A stretch of DNA of 64,000 nt from Burhinus oedicnemus. Its lineage: Eukaryota > Chordata > Aves > Charadriiformes > Burhinidae. The stretch lies in the NCBI GenBank assembly GCA_008921705.1, contig VFFE01007669.1:2713017-2777016 (forward strand), read 5' to 3'. This document shows positions 12,693-24,691 of the stretch, one piece after another (positions within the stretch are counted from its first letter, which is position 1; the number at the start of each line of letters is the position of its first letter). The position numbers and the translations under genes are program-made. The notes under the pieces were generated by a model. That model saw only the letters and a program-made list of their open reading frames with translations. It ran no database searches and was not told where the DNA came from.

Positions 12693-15600
12693 AGAGACTC
12701 TAAGATTTAGATTTCCAAAGAAGCCAAACTTTGTTTATGCCTCTCTCTTTTGAAATTCCAGCTCAAGGAAAAGGTGCAGTTTCCATTTCTTGGTATCTCT
12801 GCTAAGACTGTCTACTAGGTTGCTTGCTTGATTTGATGATCACTGAAATGTGGACATACCCACAGTCCAGCACAGTGGAATATTCATTAATAAAATAGGT
12901 AAGCACCAATCTGTTTAAATTTTAAGAAGCCACACTGAAAAATATATCAGAAGGCTCTCACAGTCTGCTGAATTAATCACTTTCTAATTAAATTTTCCAT
13001 AGCTTGTCTTTGGAAAACTATCAACAAGTATCCTTCAGCATTTGCTTAAGGCATTTTTTTGTTTTTCCTTTGAAGGGCATTAAGTGGAATTTTAATAACA
13101 TATTTTAGCAAGTGGAGATTGCTAAGAATAGAAATTGCAAAGCAGTTTTCTCCTATTACTCAGCCTTGCTGTTACAGAGCTGTTCCCACAATATTTTGTG
13201 TTAGTTTGGATTTTCCTGTATATTGACAATTGATGACAATATAGCTATGTTACCCAAGTTTAAGATTGTAAGTATTTTGAAATCTGTGACATTTTAGCTG
13301 TATTAACCAGGAGTAATACTATGTTAAAGAAACTCCATCACCTGTGGATTCACTGTAGATCACTGTTCCCACAGACATAGAAGCTAGTGAGCCACAAAAC
13401 TAATAATAATCAGGACTCCTAGCCGAGGTGAAAAGCTATTGCTTCATGGAACTATTTTCAAATCATCCTCTTTCCAGCTGAGCTGGACTAGTGACACTAT
13501 AAACTGGCAATTAAAAGACTCAAGTTTAAAAATACCTTCAGCTTCCCAGGTCCCACAATGGCAAAGGTTAAGTGGATTATGTGGAGATAATTCACTCAGC
13601 TCCAGGGGGAGGGTGCTGATTGCCTGGGCTGTTGGCTACCTCCCTCTCCCCTCCTCACTTGCTGAAGCAATGATTGTTCCAGTAGTGTCAACTTTGCCAA
13701 CGTAAAACAAGAGGGGAGAGAAAAAGCATGGAAAACTTTCCCAGTGGATGCTGCAATTACTAATGGGCAGTGACTGATACTTGCAAACTTTTCTTTGATA
13801 CAGCCTGGAAAACTGAGCCTGCAAGTGGTCACTACTCCTTGGCTAACATCTTAACGCTGCTAAATATTATCCATTCGTGCAAGCCTTCCAGTAAATACAC
13901 CCTGTTTGTTGAAGGGAAAAGAAATATCAATAAGATTGCTGGCCTTACATGAACGGCTGCTCTCCCCCATGCTCCAACTGAATTAAAACCACCAGTTACA
14001 CCTCTAGTTGTGTGGCAACACCTACACAGTGTTTCCAATTAACTTTGTAAGTTTTTAATCAGTGACAAATGCATTTTTGTAAATTCAATTTGCCTTTTAT
14101 TGCAGCACCTATAAAATGTCTTGCAGCATTCCGGAACTTTGTGAAGGTTTTACTTGCTACTGACATAACGCAGCTGTCGGACCTACAACAAAGGCTAAGG
14201 TTTATGAGCAACTTGAATTAGGATGTAGGTTAAGCAATTAAAGTTCAAGGAGGGGGAGGGGAAAATGGCTTTCCAAAATTTGCACTTGCCAATGTGAAAA
14301 AGCACACCAAAAACATGCTGTATACCAGGACGGGCAAAACTAAAGTGGCTAAGGAGGCCATACTCAGTTTTAAACTCACTATTTTGAGAGAGTTCCATAT
14401 GTGAAAAGGTCACACAGATTTCAATCATAAATCTGCACTGCTATTTGTTTTCTTTTTTAATCAAACTCAAATGCATCCTGTTAAAGGGCTGAGTGATTAG
14501 ATCGTAAAGCTGGATGTCCTTGAAGATGATGAAGAAAATGCTTATCTGTAAAGCAATCATCATACTGCCAGTTCTATCATTTACACGTTTTTACAGGTGC
14601 TGGAAAATGGTTTAATTTTAAATCATTTGCTTGAATTTCTAGGTAAGAAAAAAAAATTTTTGCAGAATTTACAGTTAAAAGAGCAAATGTGTTACGTGTG
14701 ACACGTGGAAACAACCCATTATATCTAATCTTCTGTATTTAAATTCAGGGTATTAAAACAATCAACATTCAGAATAAACATGAATTAATATTTCATCTTA
14801 GTGAAACTCAACACTCAGTACATTTACCTTCTGCTTCCAGTTATATGATACAATGCTCCTAAATTCAACAACTCTGAAATTAGTTTTAATGGGGCCACAG
14901 TATAGATTTGCCTCACTAGGTTTTAAAAGTAGAGCCAGTCCAAATAAGGTTACTAACTCTGATTTTGGAATATTAACGCACAGAAATCCTTATTCTATGG
15001 GGTCTAGACCAGTACATATTGTGCTAGATTTCTCATTTCTTCTTTTTTGTTATTTTTTATTTTCCTTATACCTTGATTTTTCCTTCATTTGTCAAGTATT
15101 TATTCAATACTTTTGGCAGCATATTTGTCTGTTGTAAGCATGATTAGGATATTGCTGCAACTTCTCCTTTGTGCATTTGGGTCTTACAGCTGATCTGTCA
15201 CTTTGTCTGAACCCAGACTGTGGACATGGCTCTGGCTAACACCAGCAGTGTATTTTGCTATTGCAGTGCTAGAAGGAAGTTGGGAAATGAATGTCTCTCT
15301 GGAACTTTATTCAAACAATGGATGTGGAAAATAAGTTTTTGGATTTATAGACATTCTTACAAAAGGAATGAGATATGGAGCAATATTTTGAGGTGGGTAA
15401 ACACATTTTGTAATTTCTTGCATGACCTATTTCCACTTTAACTTAAATCCCATCCAGTTAGATTAAACAGAGATGTTTTGATTTCTGGAGGCTTTTGATC
15501 CATGGAAGTTAAGACCTACAAGATACACCTATCTGGCACTGATGCGAGTGCCAAAATGTGTCTCAGTGGAAGTTAGCACAGCGCACGTTATCTGATGACA

Positions 15601-18600
15601 GTGGAAGTGTTGCATTATTTACTGCATAGAATGTCCACCCTGCAAAGATTTATGTGTTTATTTAACTTTGTTCTGTCTGGTTAATTGGTTCTAGTCGCTG
15701 AAGATCCTCATATGCAGAGAGTCAAACATCAATCTGTTTTATTTTCAACATATTTTTAAAATTACTTGCTAGATTGTTCACTAGTTGAAAAGGCATTATT
15801 GTAAAAGCTTATTGTACTTTACAAAGGTCTAAGGTTTCTAAGTTATATTTTTCCCACAGATCATAGCGAGCAGAGGGAGTAACAGCATCATTTGATCACA
15901 TGCATCTAACTTTACTTCACACAATTTTCTTTAACTAACATTTATTTTTATTTGTTACGTTGTAGATCCTGCAATCTTTTGCTCATAAACGCAAACACTA
16001 ATTTAAGATTGAGTTCAGTAAGCAAGTTTTGAACTGCATGCAGAGAAGATTAAAAGAAATAGTACAAAATCCTCTCCTGGGAAAGATCAAATGGTTACTA
16101 AAATGAAAGCAACCTAAAACTGTAGTGTTTAGCTCAGAGAGGGGGAGGGGAATTGGGTATTTAGCTATAATTAACACCTTCTACTTACACTCTGCAGTGT
16201 TTCAAATGGATTGTTTCCTATTATGGGATTGTTGCTCAGAAATCTGAAATCACTTTGATTTTTAAAAAAACAGAATCAGAAAAAATACTATCAACTAACA
16301 TGGCTAAATTCAAGGGTTCGCTCTTCAGGCAATAGTTCTGTAATCTTCAGACACCTATAGTCAGCCAAAAAGCCATCAAGCATCAACTACATGTACAAAT
16401 ACATTACTTCTGTGGGAATATGTGATTGCAGAGAAAATAAAAACTTTTCCCTACTTTCTAAGGAACTTGTACTGAGGTTGTGCTTGGGCAAGGACTATGT
16501 TGGTTTATCTGAAGCTTGAGGTTAGCAACTTTATCCAGGACAAATGTCTTAAAGGTTCTTGGTGCTATTTCTTCATCCCTGCATTATTTCAGCCAATGCT
16601 GCTGAAAAGCATCTGTGGGACATTTTGAATAAAGGTATTGTAGCTCTTCCTTTTTTCAATTGGTCTTGATAGGTAGAGTGTCCAAAGAAACCGAAAAGCT
16701 GACAAGCTTCCTTACTTGGCTTTCAGAGGCCTTGCTCAGTGTTTTTGGTGTTTTGCATGCTGGAATCTGAAATACAGCTTATTTTCTCTCCCTCTCTTCT
16801 ACTGTGTATGAACCCTTGTCAGGACACTGCCTACTGACCATTCAATCCCTCAGTCTGGTCCCACAAAAGTACTTGTTATTTTCCCTAAACAACAACAAAT
16901 GTGTTGCTATTTTGTATCAGCTGATTTAAAGAAAGATATTTCCTGCCTTTATAAACTTTGATTTACATGTTGCTACTACTACACTCTTTTGGCATTTATA
17001 AATTCATATCCTGTGTAGGTTCATATCCTGCCCTTCTAATGCATTGCAGGTTGTTAGCATACTTCTTAAACTGGTGGAGATAAATGTCAGTAGTACATCA
17101 GTAAAAATAAATTCTGGTTCATATGTGTATTAAAGAAAATATAATCTGTGTATTCCAAGATAACAAGCCAGTGGAATTTGCTTCAGAATCTTTCCCTAGC
17201 TGCAGAAGTGCCTCAAAATCATCACCTCTCCTTTTACCCTCTCCCACTGTGCTGTACAAGGAACCGGAAAAGTGTGAACAGAGTGCAGATGTATCCTGCT
17301 GAGTTCACTGGTCACAATCAACCTACCCCTCCATGACCTATGTGGTGATTCTGACAAATTTGTGCATAAATTTATGCACATAGCCACATAAGATTACAAG
17401 TGTTTTCTCTGTGTTAGGCCAAGAAGACCCTGAATACCAGGAGTTTTGGGGGGATACAGTGGGTATGGAGATCGCAGATAGCAGTTTACCTATGGATTTC
17501 AGTTGTCTGTGGTAGTGCATCAAGTATTTCAGTAAGAGGTGATGTGGTATTTAAGAAAGAAGCTAACAAATCTACGATTGTAAGATTGGCTCCTTTCTCT
17601 GGCTGAGATCTATGAGATACGTAGATTTGTTTCCACTTTTTCTTGTTTTGTTCCTAAAGAAAGGCTGTTTTGACTATAAACTTATTTGAAGTAATTCCTT
17701 CTTCTGTAGATAAGGTTAATACTTTCTGTCTAACTTGCTTTTTCATGCCTAAGGGGTGTAACACATATGGCAAGTAACAATAAAATACTGATCTGACTGT
17801 ACAACTTTATGTAGGGCATGTGTGCCTAAAACCTGAGCAATAAAATTTCCTTTCCTGCTCAGACAGAACTGTATATGCCTGTCATATTTTATTGGTTGTT
17901 AAATGGCACATACACTTATGGATCACAACCAAAAGCAGACAATCTACAGTATCATTGCATATTTGTAATTTTCAGTGAAAACATAGCAGAGTTTTCTATA
18001 CTTGGGCAAATTAAGCTATAGGAAAGTAAACGATCCTGTTGCTTAGGAATACGTATGCACTTAAAGCACATAGAAACTTTAACCATTCAGTATTAGTGGC
18101 AAAAAAAATGTTTCTGATGTAGCTATGGAGAGGGACACACCCAGTCATCAGAAAACAACATTGCAGAGAAGTAAATTTTTTAAGAGAAATAGTCACATTT
18201 TCCGGAAGCAGACAAAAATAGCTTATGGATCCAACAACTCAGACCCGGTTTAGCTACATTAGTAAATATCATGTAATTTGTTAGCATCCTGTGACTAGAG
18301 CTACCTGAAAGATAAATAGTATTTAAGTTACCGAGTTACAACAATGAACCACTCACTTGGTTAGTCTTCTGAATTCCAAAATGTTTGGTTCTTTTCCTGT
18401 GTGGTAAAGAATTTTGGTAAATTATAAAAATGGTAAATAATTTTCAAAAGGAATTGGATATAGCAAAATGGAAAACTTGAATGTGTTAAATATACAGTGA
18501 AAGTATGCTCCAAATTTTCTTTCAAAGAATCCAATGACAAAAATTATGACAGTGATTTTGAGTATGAATTATTAATATGAATTCATATGAATTAATAATA

Positions 18601-18794
18601 TCACATGCTGCAAACCACACTGCACTGCTGTTTTCAGGAATTTCTTTTTGAAAAAGTGTGAACATTTAACTAATTAGTCTAAGAATTAGAAGGTATTTTA
18701 AGAGCGGTAAACAGAAGACATGATCCAGTTACACTGGTAATCCATCTTCTGCCCTTTCTTCAAAGCTGGCTACAGTGATATTTGTTTAACAAAA
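12693..18794. other. Gene-free stretch
   Basis: About 6 kb of AT-rich DNA without a recognisable gene or young repeat. Open frames (for example 13,439-13,705 +, 14,853-15,137 +, 13,832-14,038 -) have no family features. A palindrome at 18,568-18,599 is listed separately. Confidence 0.5.
18568..18599. repeat. Inverted repeat with nested palindrome
   Basis: Perfect 9-bp arms ATTATTAAT and ATTAATAAT enclose 14 bases, and a 14-bp perfect palindrome ATATGAATTCATAT sits inside. The unit contains several ATTAAT/ATGAAT words of the kind bound by POU and paired homeodomains. Confidence 0.7.
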
Positions 18795-19208
18795 TAAAGC
18801 CTTATGTCTTCTGAGGAGCAGCTGAGGGAAGTGGGGTTGTTTGGCCTGCAGAAAAGCAGGCTGGGGGGAGACCTTATCTCTCTCTACAATTACCTGAAAG
18901 GAGGTTGTAGCGAGGTGGGGTTTGGTCTCTTCTCCCAAGTGATAGGACAAGAGGAAATGGCCTCAAGTTACACCAAGGGAGGTTTAGATTGGCTATTAGG
19001 AAAAACTACTTCACTGCAAGGGTTATCAAACATTGGAACAAGCTGCCCAGGGAAGCGGTGGAATCGCCATCCCTGGAGGTATTTAAAAGACGGATAGAGG
19101 TGGTGCTGAGGGACATGGTTTAGTGGTGGTTTTGGCAGTGTTAGGCTGATGGATGGACTTGATGATCTTAAAGGTCCCTTCCAACCTAGATGATTCTATG
19201 ATTCTATA
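18795..19208 (+). mobile_element. CR1 LINE, 5'-truncated, plus strand
   Basis: The translation of 18,804-19,097 begins [20 protein letters not shown] followed by [13 protein letters not shown], the classic end of CR1 ORF2, although later codons drift out of frame. The 3' end GATCTTAAAGGTCCCTTCC with ATGATTCTATGATTCTATAA at about 19,186-19,208 is diagnostic. It belongs to a different CR1 subfamily from the 11.7 kb copy, having a TTTGGCAGTGTTAGG-type 3'UTR. The copy is dead. Confidence 0.94.
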
Positions 19209-19333
19209 ACTTTTGCTTAGCCCATATGGCAGTACAGCACACTGAATAAGCCGTTTGGACACAGTAACATTGACCTTTATCAAAGAAACTTTTGGTCAGG
19301 AAAGATATTAAAGTTTGAGTTCTTTCTTTGCAG

Positions 19334-19444
19334 GTACTAAAAATCTTTGATCAATGCACAGCCCTCAACCAAACAAGTAACTGGGAGGACCATGCTAACC
19401 TGGATACTGAAGAGCGATTCATCATTATTCTAATGCCACCTGAG
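19334..19444 (+). other. Candidate exon, 111 nt, phase 0, unrecognised
   Basis: A pyrimidine-rich acceptor (GTTCTTTCTTTGCAG, ending at 19,333) is followed by 111 bases and a strong donor (CCTGAG|GTAAGAAG at 19,445). One frame is open for all 37 codons: VLKIFDQCTALNQTSNW, then EDHANLDTEERF and IIILMPPE. The other two frames stop within six codons. It lies 125 bp downstream of a CR1 but is not CR1 text. I do not recognise the peptide. Alternatives are a lncRNA exon or coincidence, since an open frame of this length alone is weak evidence. Confidence 0.35.
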
Positions 19445-21106
19445 GTAAGAAGATTTAATTTTGTCATATTCTTGACACCAGTCGCTAAGACAAGACTATA
19501 GGAGTGACCGTGACATGTAAGCAAACAGAGAGTGGATACATGAAACTGATTTTGGTGACTAAGTATAATTTACTTATACAATGCTGTGAATGCTTCAGAT
19601 AGCATGTGTCTACCTCCCACGTGCCAGGCATTTTAACTGGATCCTTAGCAGGTTATATAGGCTGAGGGTAACTTGCAGTAAAGCTTCTTTAGGCACTTTC
19701 TCCAGCAAACAGATGTGTGATACCATAGTGATGGGGGACCCACAGAGGCTCGGACATCCCTCACTTCTTTTCATGCAAGAGTACCAGCAAAACTCTTGAT
19801 CTTTTCTCTGCCTGTAATATGAAGTCTCCGTAACTGCCATTATCCTCAATTTCACCACTGCTTTACATTCATTAGAAATAACGTAATAAAAGTCAGGCTG
19901 ATGATCATAGTTAGGTTTTCAGTTTTAGATGGCTGTCTTTGAGATGAACTGAACTGAGATGATCCTGGGCAGGAACCAAGCACCTAGGTTTGTTTTGGCG
20001 GTGTTTATAAGCATGTAAGGTTTGTAGCAAGAGAGAGTATCTTCCATTACAGGTGCTGATAGGGTTGAAGGAAGAACGGTTTCGTGTGCACAGCCTCTTC
20101 ACTAAGTCTAAAATGTCTTTGTTAGGGTGATGTTGGTTGGATGTATACATTGGCTTAACTCTCAAATTCCTTGCTATTAAGTGCTTTCGCTGTTGTGAGA
20201 AAAAATGGGAGAATAAGCTTAAATGCAAGCTGATACAACATTTTTTGTGCAGCTTTATATTACTTTATATGAAGTGACAACAATATAGGTGTTCTTATTT
20301 GGTAAAGATTATTACTGAAATGGGTAAAATGTCATATAGCCACCTAACATGTTTGCTGGCATATTAGGACTCAATTAGGAGTTGTTTAACAGAGGTTCTG
20401 TATACTGCTTTCCCCCAGCAAAAGCTTTAAAGAAAATCTAGAGCTTTGGAGATGAACTATACTGCTGTATATCCAATCTTCCCTTACATGTTTTTTCAAC
20501 AGTTGTGAAGTTCCATTTTTCTGCTAGATTTGAAGGTTAAATGAAAATGCTAAAATATATGTTAAGGACAGATTTAATAATTCTAACACTTGTAATCACT
20601 GTCTGAAAGTCAACTGCAACAAATGGTAACTTTGAAATGCATTCCAACGTCTTTCAAAATGTTAGGTTTTGAATAACGCCAGTTTTCATATTTGAAATGT
20701 GTTTTCCCACAGAACTGTGGTTTAAGTTGCAAAATCAGAAATGGAGCTTGCTAAACATCTTTGGAGCATGCCTTCAGCTTACAAGATGTGATGGCCATGG
20801 TCTGTGTAGTCAGGTCTCAGATCTTATTCCAAATACCACTCATGTGTGCCATGTATTTTTCACAAAGCCGTAAATAAAATGCTACTCATTTAATTGGGGG
20901 GTAGACAAGAGTTGATTTTGAAGAAAATATGAATTTTTGAACGCATTCAAGGATCAGTCCTACCCTCAGATATTTGTCCTCAGTTCCTGCTGACAACACT
21001 AAAAGTTTTGTCTGGGTGTTTGTAGACAGAATTTAGCTGACGGAGGATGTGGAGTGAGTGTATCAGTGTACAAAACCTCCAAGGTTTGTGCAGTTTAGTC
21101 ACTGGT

Positions 21107-21121
21107 GCTCCCTCTGCTGGT
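21107..21121 (-). promoter_or_regulatory. Possible CTCF motif, minus strand
   Basis: The minus strand reads CCAGCAGAGGGAGCA (wording only approximate at the ends), agreeing at 13 of 15 positions with the degenerate core CCASYAGRKGGCRSY. On both strands of 64 kb about seven matches this good are expected by chance under uniform base composition, so this is a candidate only. Confidence 0.25.
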
Positions 21122-23849
21122 AGTGAAAGATAAAAATAAAATTACAATCAACATCATGGACTTAGAACTGTTTCATAATACAAATTAAAATATTCTCAGT
21201 TTATATGTGTAAATTAGCTAATAGCCACAATTTTTGTGTAAAACCGAGCTCTGTTTCATCTGACGTGTTCAGTGTGGCATAGCTACTGCAATGTCATGCA
21301 TTTTCAACCATGATTCTTTTTATAAAGTACCATACTATCTCATGTAAAAAAACTCATTTTGAAGCAGCCATTAGATTAAAATCAGGATGCAAACTAGCAT
21401 CGAGGAGGGATTCTGCCCAAAACCCAGTGAAAGTATGGCCAATACCCTGTTACCAACAGAAATTGTTTAGGGGTACCATAAGTGAAACAATAAACAGCTT
21501 ACTCGGGAGATGTATGTGCATAGTGTTCATATGTTTTCCCATCCAAGACCACTCCACACCTCCTACTAAATCTTTTTTTAACACCACGTGAGTGAAAGGT
21601 CTTCTTATTTTCATAATATGAATATGGTAAAGGGCTAAAGCACTGAATTACAGTTTGTTGACAATTCTCTGAACTAAAATTCTCAGCCAAGGCAAGTGGC
21701 TGCAATGCCATATTATTTTAGCATTTAATCTATGTATGCACCTTCCACTGGCTGCTATGCAAGTTGCACATGTGCATCGGAAGGAAGAATGTGAGCCTGA
21801 ATTTAGTGTTTAGCACACAGCTTGTACGTTTACACATGCAGGAAAGCACATTGCAATGTAAGTTTTGATCATTCAGAGACAAAGGAAGGTATGTTCCCCA
21901 CTCATTATCCTCTAAACAGAAGATGATAAATACCATCAGCCAAATGCCTTTAGGTCACAACAAAATGTGTATCCGCTCTTACTTTGTTTTTTATGGATAA
22001 GGGAGCTTTCAGAAAAATGTAACACCACAGCTAATACTAAAGATCTGAGTCTACTTAAGGCACCTAAGTAAAATAGGTTTGTTGGTCTTACATCAGTGTG
22101 TATTGCAAAAACATTTCAACTCAGTTGATAGTCTCCATTTAAGCTGAGCTTTTTGGACTGAAATAATAGAGAGACCTACGTGACTAAATTACTTTCACCT
22201 CAAGAGATATTTATGACTGTGATCTGTCAAGGATACACTTGGAAGCAGTGACATGATAATACGAGTGTTGAGTACATGGTTGCATGCAGGTACATAAGGA
22301 ACCAGGCTTAGATTAATGCTCTAAGCCGCTACCATTAAAATACAGTTTTCTGACAAATACAGAAAGACTTTCTAATGACTCATAATTCTTACACTCGTAG
22401 TCCAGCAAAAAACACCAGCAGCAGCGACAGTATTTTTTAGAGGAATAGAATAAAAGCTATAGCATAGTTCCAGGTTCTTGACTTTTTCTCTTATAAGAAA
22501 GAGCTACTTTAACCTAATTCCAACGCAATTTCCGTGTGGGCAGTAACCCTCCAAGGAAGCACCACATTTTCACAATCACAGAAGAATGGCAGACATTAAA
22601 GAAACAATAAGTTTAACTGAGGTTAAACTTTTAGTATAATGAAAGTTACTTCACATGTTTTTCCAGAAGAAAATACTTATCAACAACAATTCAAGACCAC
22701 CACCCCCACATAATTTTTAAAGTAAAATAATAAAAGCTTGAAGACTGACAGTTTTCTACACAGTATTTAAGTGGAATTTAGCACAGTCTTGCTTAATCTG
22801 ATTTCTTGTGTAATAGAAAGAAAGACAGAATACTATGGAAGTGATGTTTTCTCTGTTGCTCTCTGGACTAAGACACTCCTTTACTGAAATTCCTGTTAGA
22901 CAGAGTTTGTATTTTTGTCAATCCATTGGTTTATCTCACCAGGCAAGAAATTTCCACAGTGTGTCTAAAAAAACAGGGAAAAAAGCTCCCCAGAGCTCTT
23001 CATGTCATGCAGCCTTGCACACCTGAATTAGGTGTCCATCATGTGGGATTTTTTTGTAAATGAATAAATAAAAGCAACTTCTTTTTCTCACCACACTAAA
23101 CAGTCCACTTCATGGTAGGAGACCACCTTATCTTTTATCTCTGGAGGTACCTTATCACATCTTACAGGGGAGTCCATAAGTAACTGCCTAGAATTTTCTC
23201 CTGTGGACAAAAACTGAAGTATTTTACTATAGGAGACAGAGTTTTCAAGAGGGTGTAAGGAACTCCCATGCTTCTATGAAAGCTGAATTCCTTGGACTCT
23301 TAACCCTTGCTGACATAAAATTAACATTTTATACAGTTCTTGAACAGCAAAATGACTCACGAGGAAATCGAAGATTGTGATATACAGAAATGTAACTAAC
23401 AGAAGCCTATTCCAGGACTGGGAGGTACAGGATATTTTGCACTCCAAGAATGATGTTTCTGAAGATGAATCCTTAAGGCTGAAAATGTTCCAGCTATAAT
23501 CCCACTGAGTAACGCTTCCTGAGTGAAGTCATGGTATTACTTCTGGGAATAATTCAGGCCTAGAACTTGGTCATTTTACTATTTTAAATTAGATGAGCCA
23601 ATTTCTTTAACACACTTTTGCTATGACTGCTGTTTACTCGTTTCCAAACCTTTAGTGTTCTGTTATTTCTGACATTTACTAAATACCTGTTTGTAGTTAA
23701 AAACACATTTTATATTTACTCGGTGGGAACATATAGGAAAAGCAAGAGAAAAACTTAAGGACGTAGACTCCTCTGTAAAGAAACAAATAGTGATATGCGA
23801 TCAAAAAGGGAAGGCTGACCGACTCTCTGTTCTAACTCCCGCAGAAAGG

Positions 23850-24040
23850 CTAGCTCATCGTGTCAGTCCTTCCCACCGCCTGCTGGGCAGGTGAAGCCAG
23901 CAGCTACCTGCTCCATCATGACAGGTCTTCCCGCACGCACCGCGCCTGCCGGCACTCGGGCATCCTGCACCGCATCCTACATGCTGGTGGCCACCTATGC
24001 CAGGCAGCGCTCTTCCTGCACACGCCTTCTCTGCGGAGAA
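23850..24040. other. GC-rich patch with open frame, unexplained
   Basis: A CpG-containing segment (for example CCCGCACGCACCGCGCCTGC) stands alone in AT-rich DNA. A + strand frame from 23,860 to 24,135 is open (91 codons), but its Arg/His/Ser-rich translation resembles no family I know. It could be an old retroposed gene fragment, an orphan CpG island or chance. Confidence 0.35.
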
Positions 24041-24665
24041 AACAATGGAGGCTAATTTCTCAAACTGGAAGAAAAACTTGGCTTCCCTCTAGGCAGACAC
24101 CTGGGCCAAATTTAGTAATTGCTTTAGAAATCTAGTAATTAAATGCAACATGATTCTGTTGTATGACATGCAGTTTAATGACTTCAGCTTTTTTCCATAC
24201 TGCACGGATACATTTGGTGAAGATTTTTAAACACCAGCAGCTTCTGCTAAGCATTAAAAATGCAAAGCGTAATATAAGGATAACAGGTGCAAAAGCGGTT
24301 TGTTAATGTTCGTATGTGTTCCTCATGAGTTAGGTGGATACAGTATAATCAAAGGGCGTAAGCTGCCAGTTTAATACACCAGCATAACTTCCAGTTATGA
24401 ACTCTGACAGAGGCAGTGATACATTATACAGCTACTCATTTTTCTTTAATATCGTTTCTTCTGAGAAAGATGGACTTGTGTTGCTGTATTTCTCTCAGCT
24501 AATACTATAATTTGGGTTTCTCTTTCTCGGAAAAGCCTTCTGCATGAAAACTAAATGCAGGTGCCCTTCTGATAAAGCTATTTCCAGGTAGCATGGAAGA
24601 TTATTTGATATTAGACCTGTTAGTCTACTTCCATTGTAGTTAAAGTATAATTTAGTATTAAATCC

Positions 24666-24691
24666 TTTTTTTTTTTTTTTTTTTTTTTTTT
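24666..24691. repeat. Poly-T run (26 nt)
   Basis: An uninterrupted T run is followed about 20 bases later by a second run of T at about 24,710. It may be the tail of a minus-strand retroposed RNA, but no parent sequence is recognisable beside it. Confidence 0.8.
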
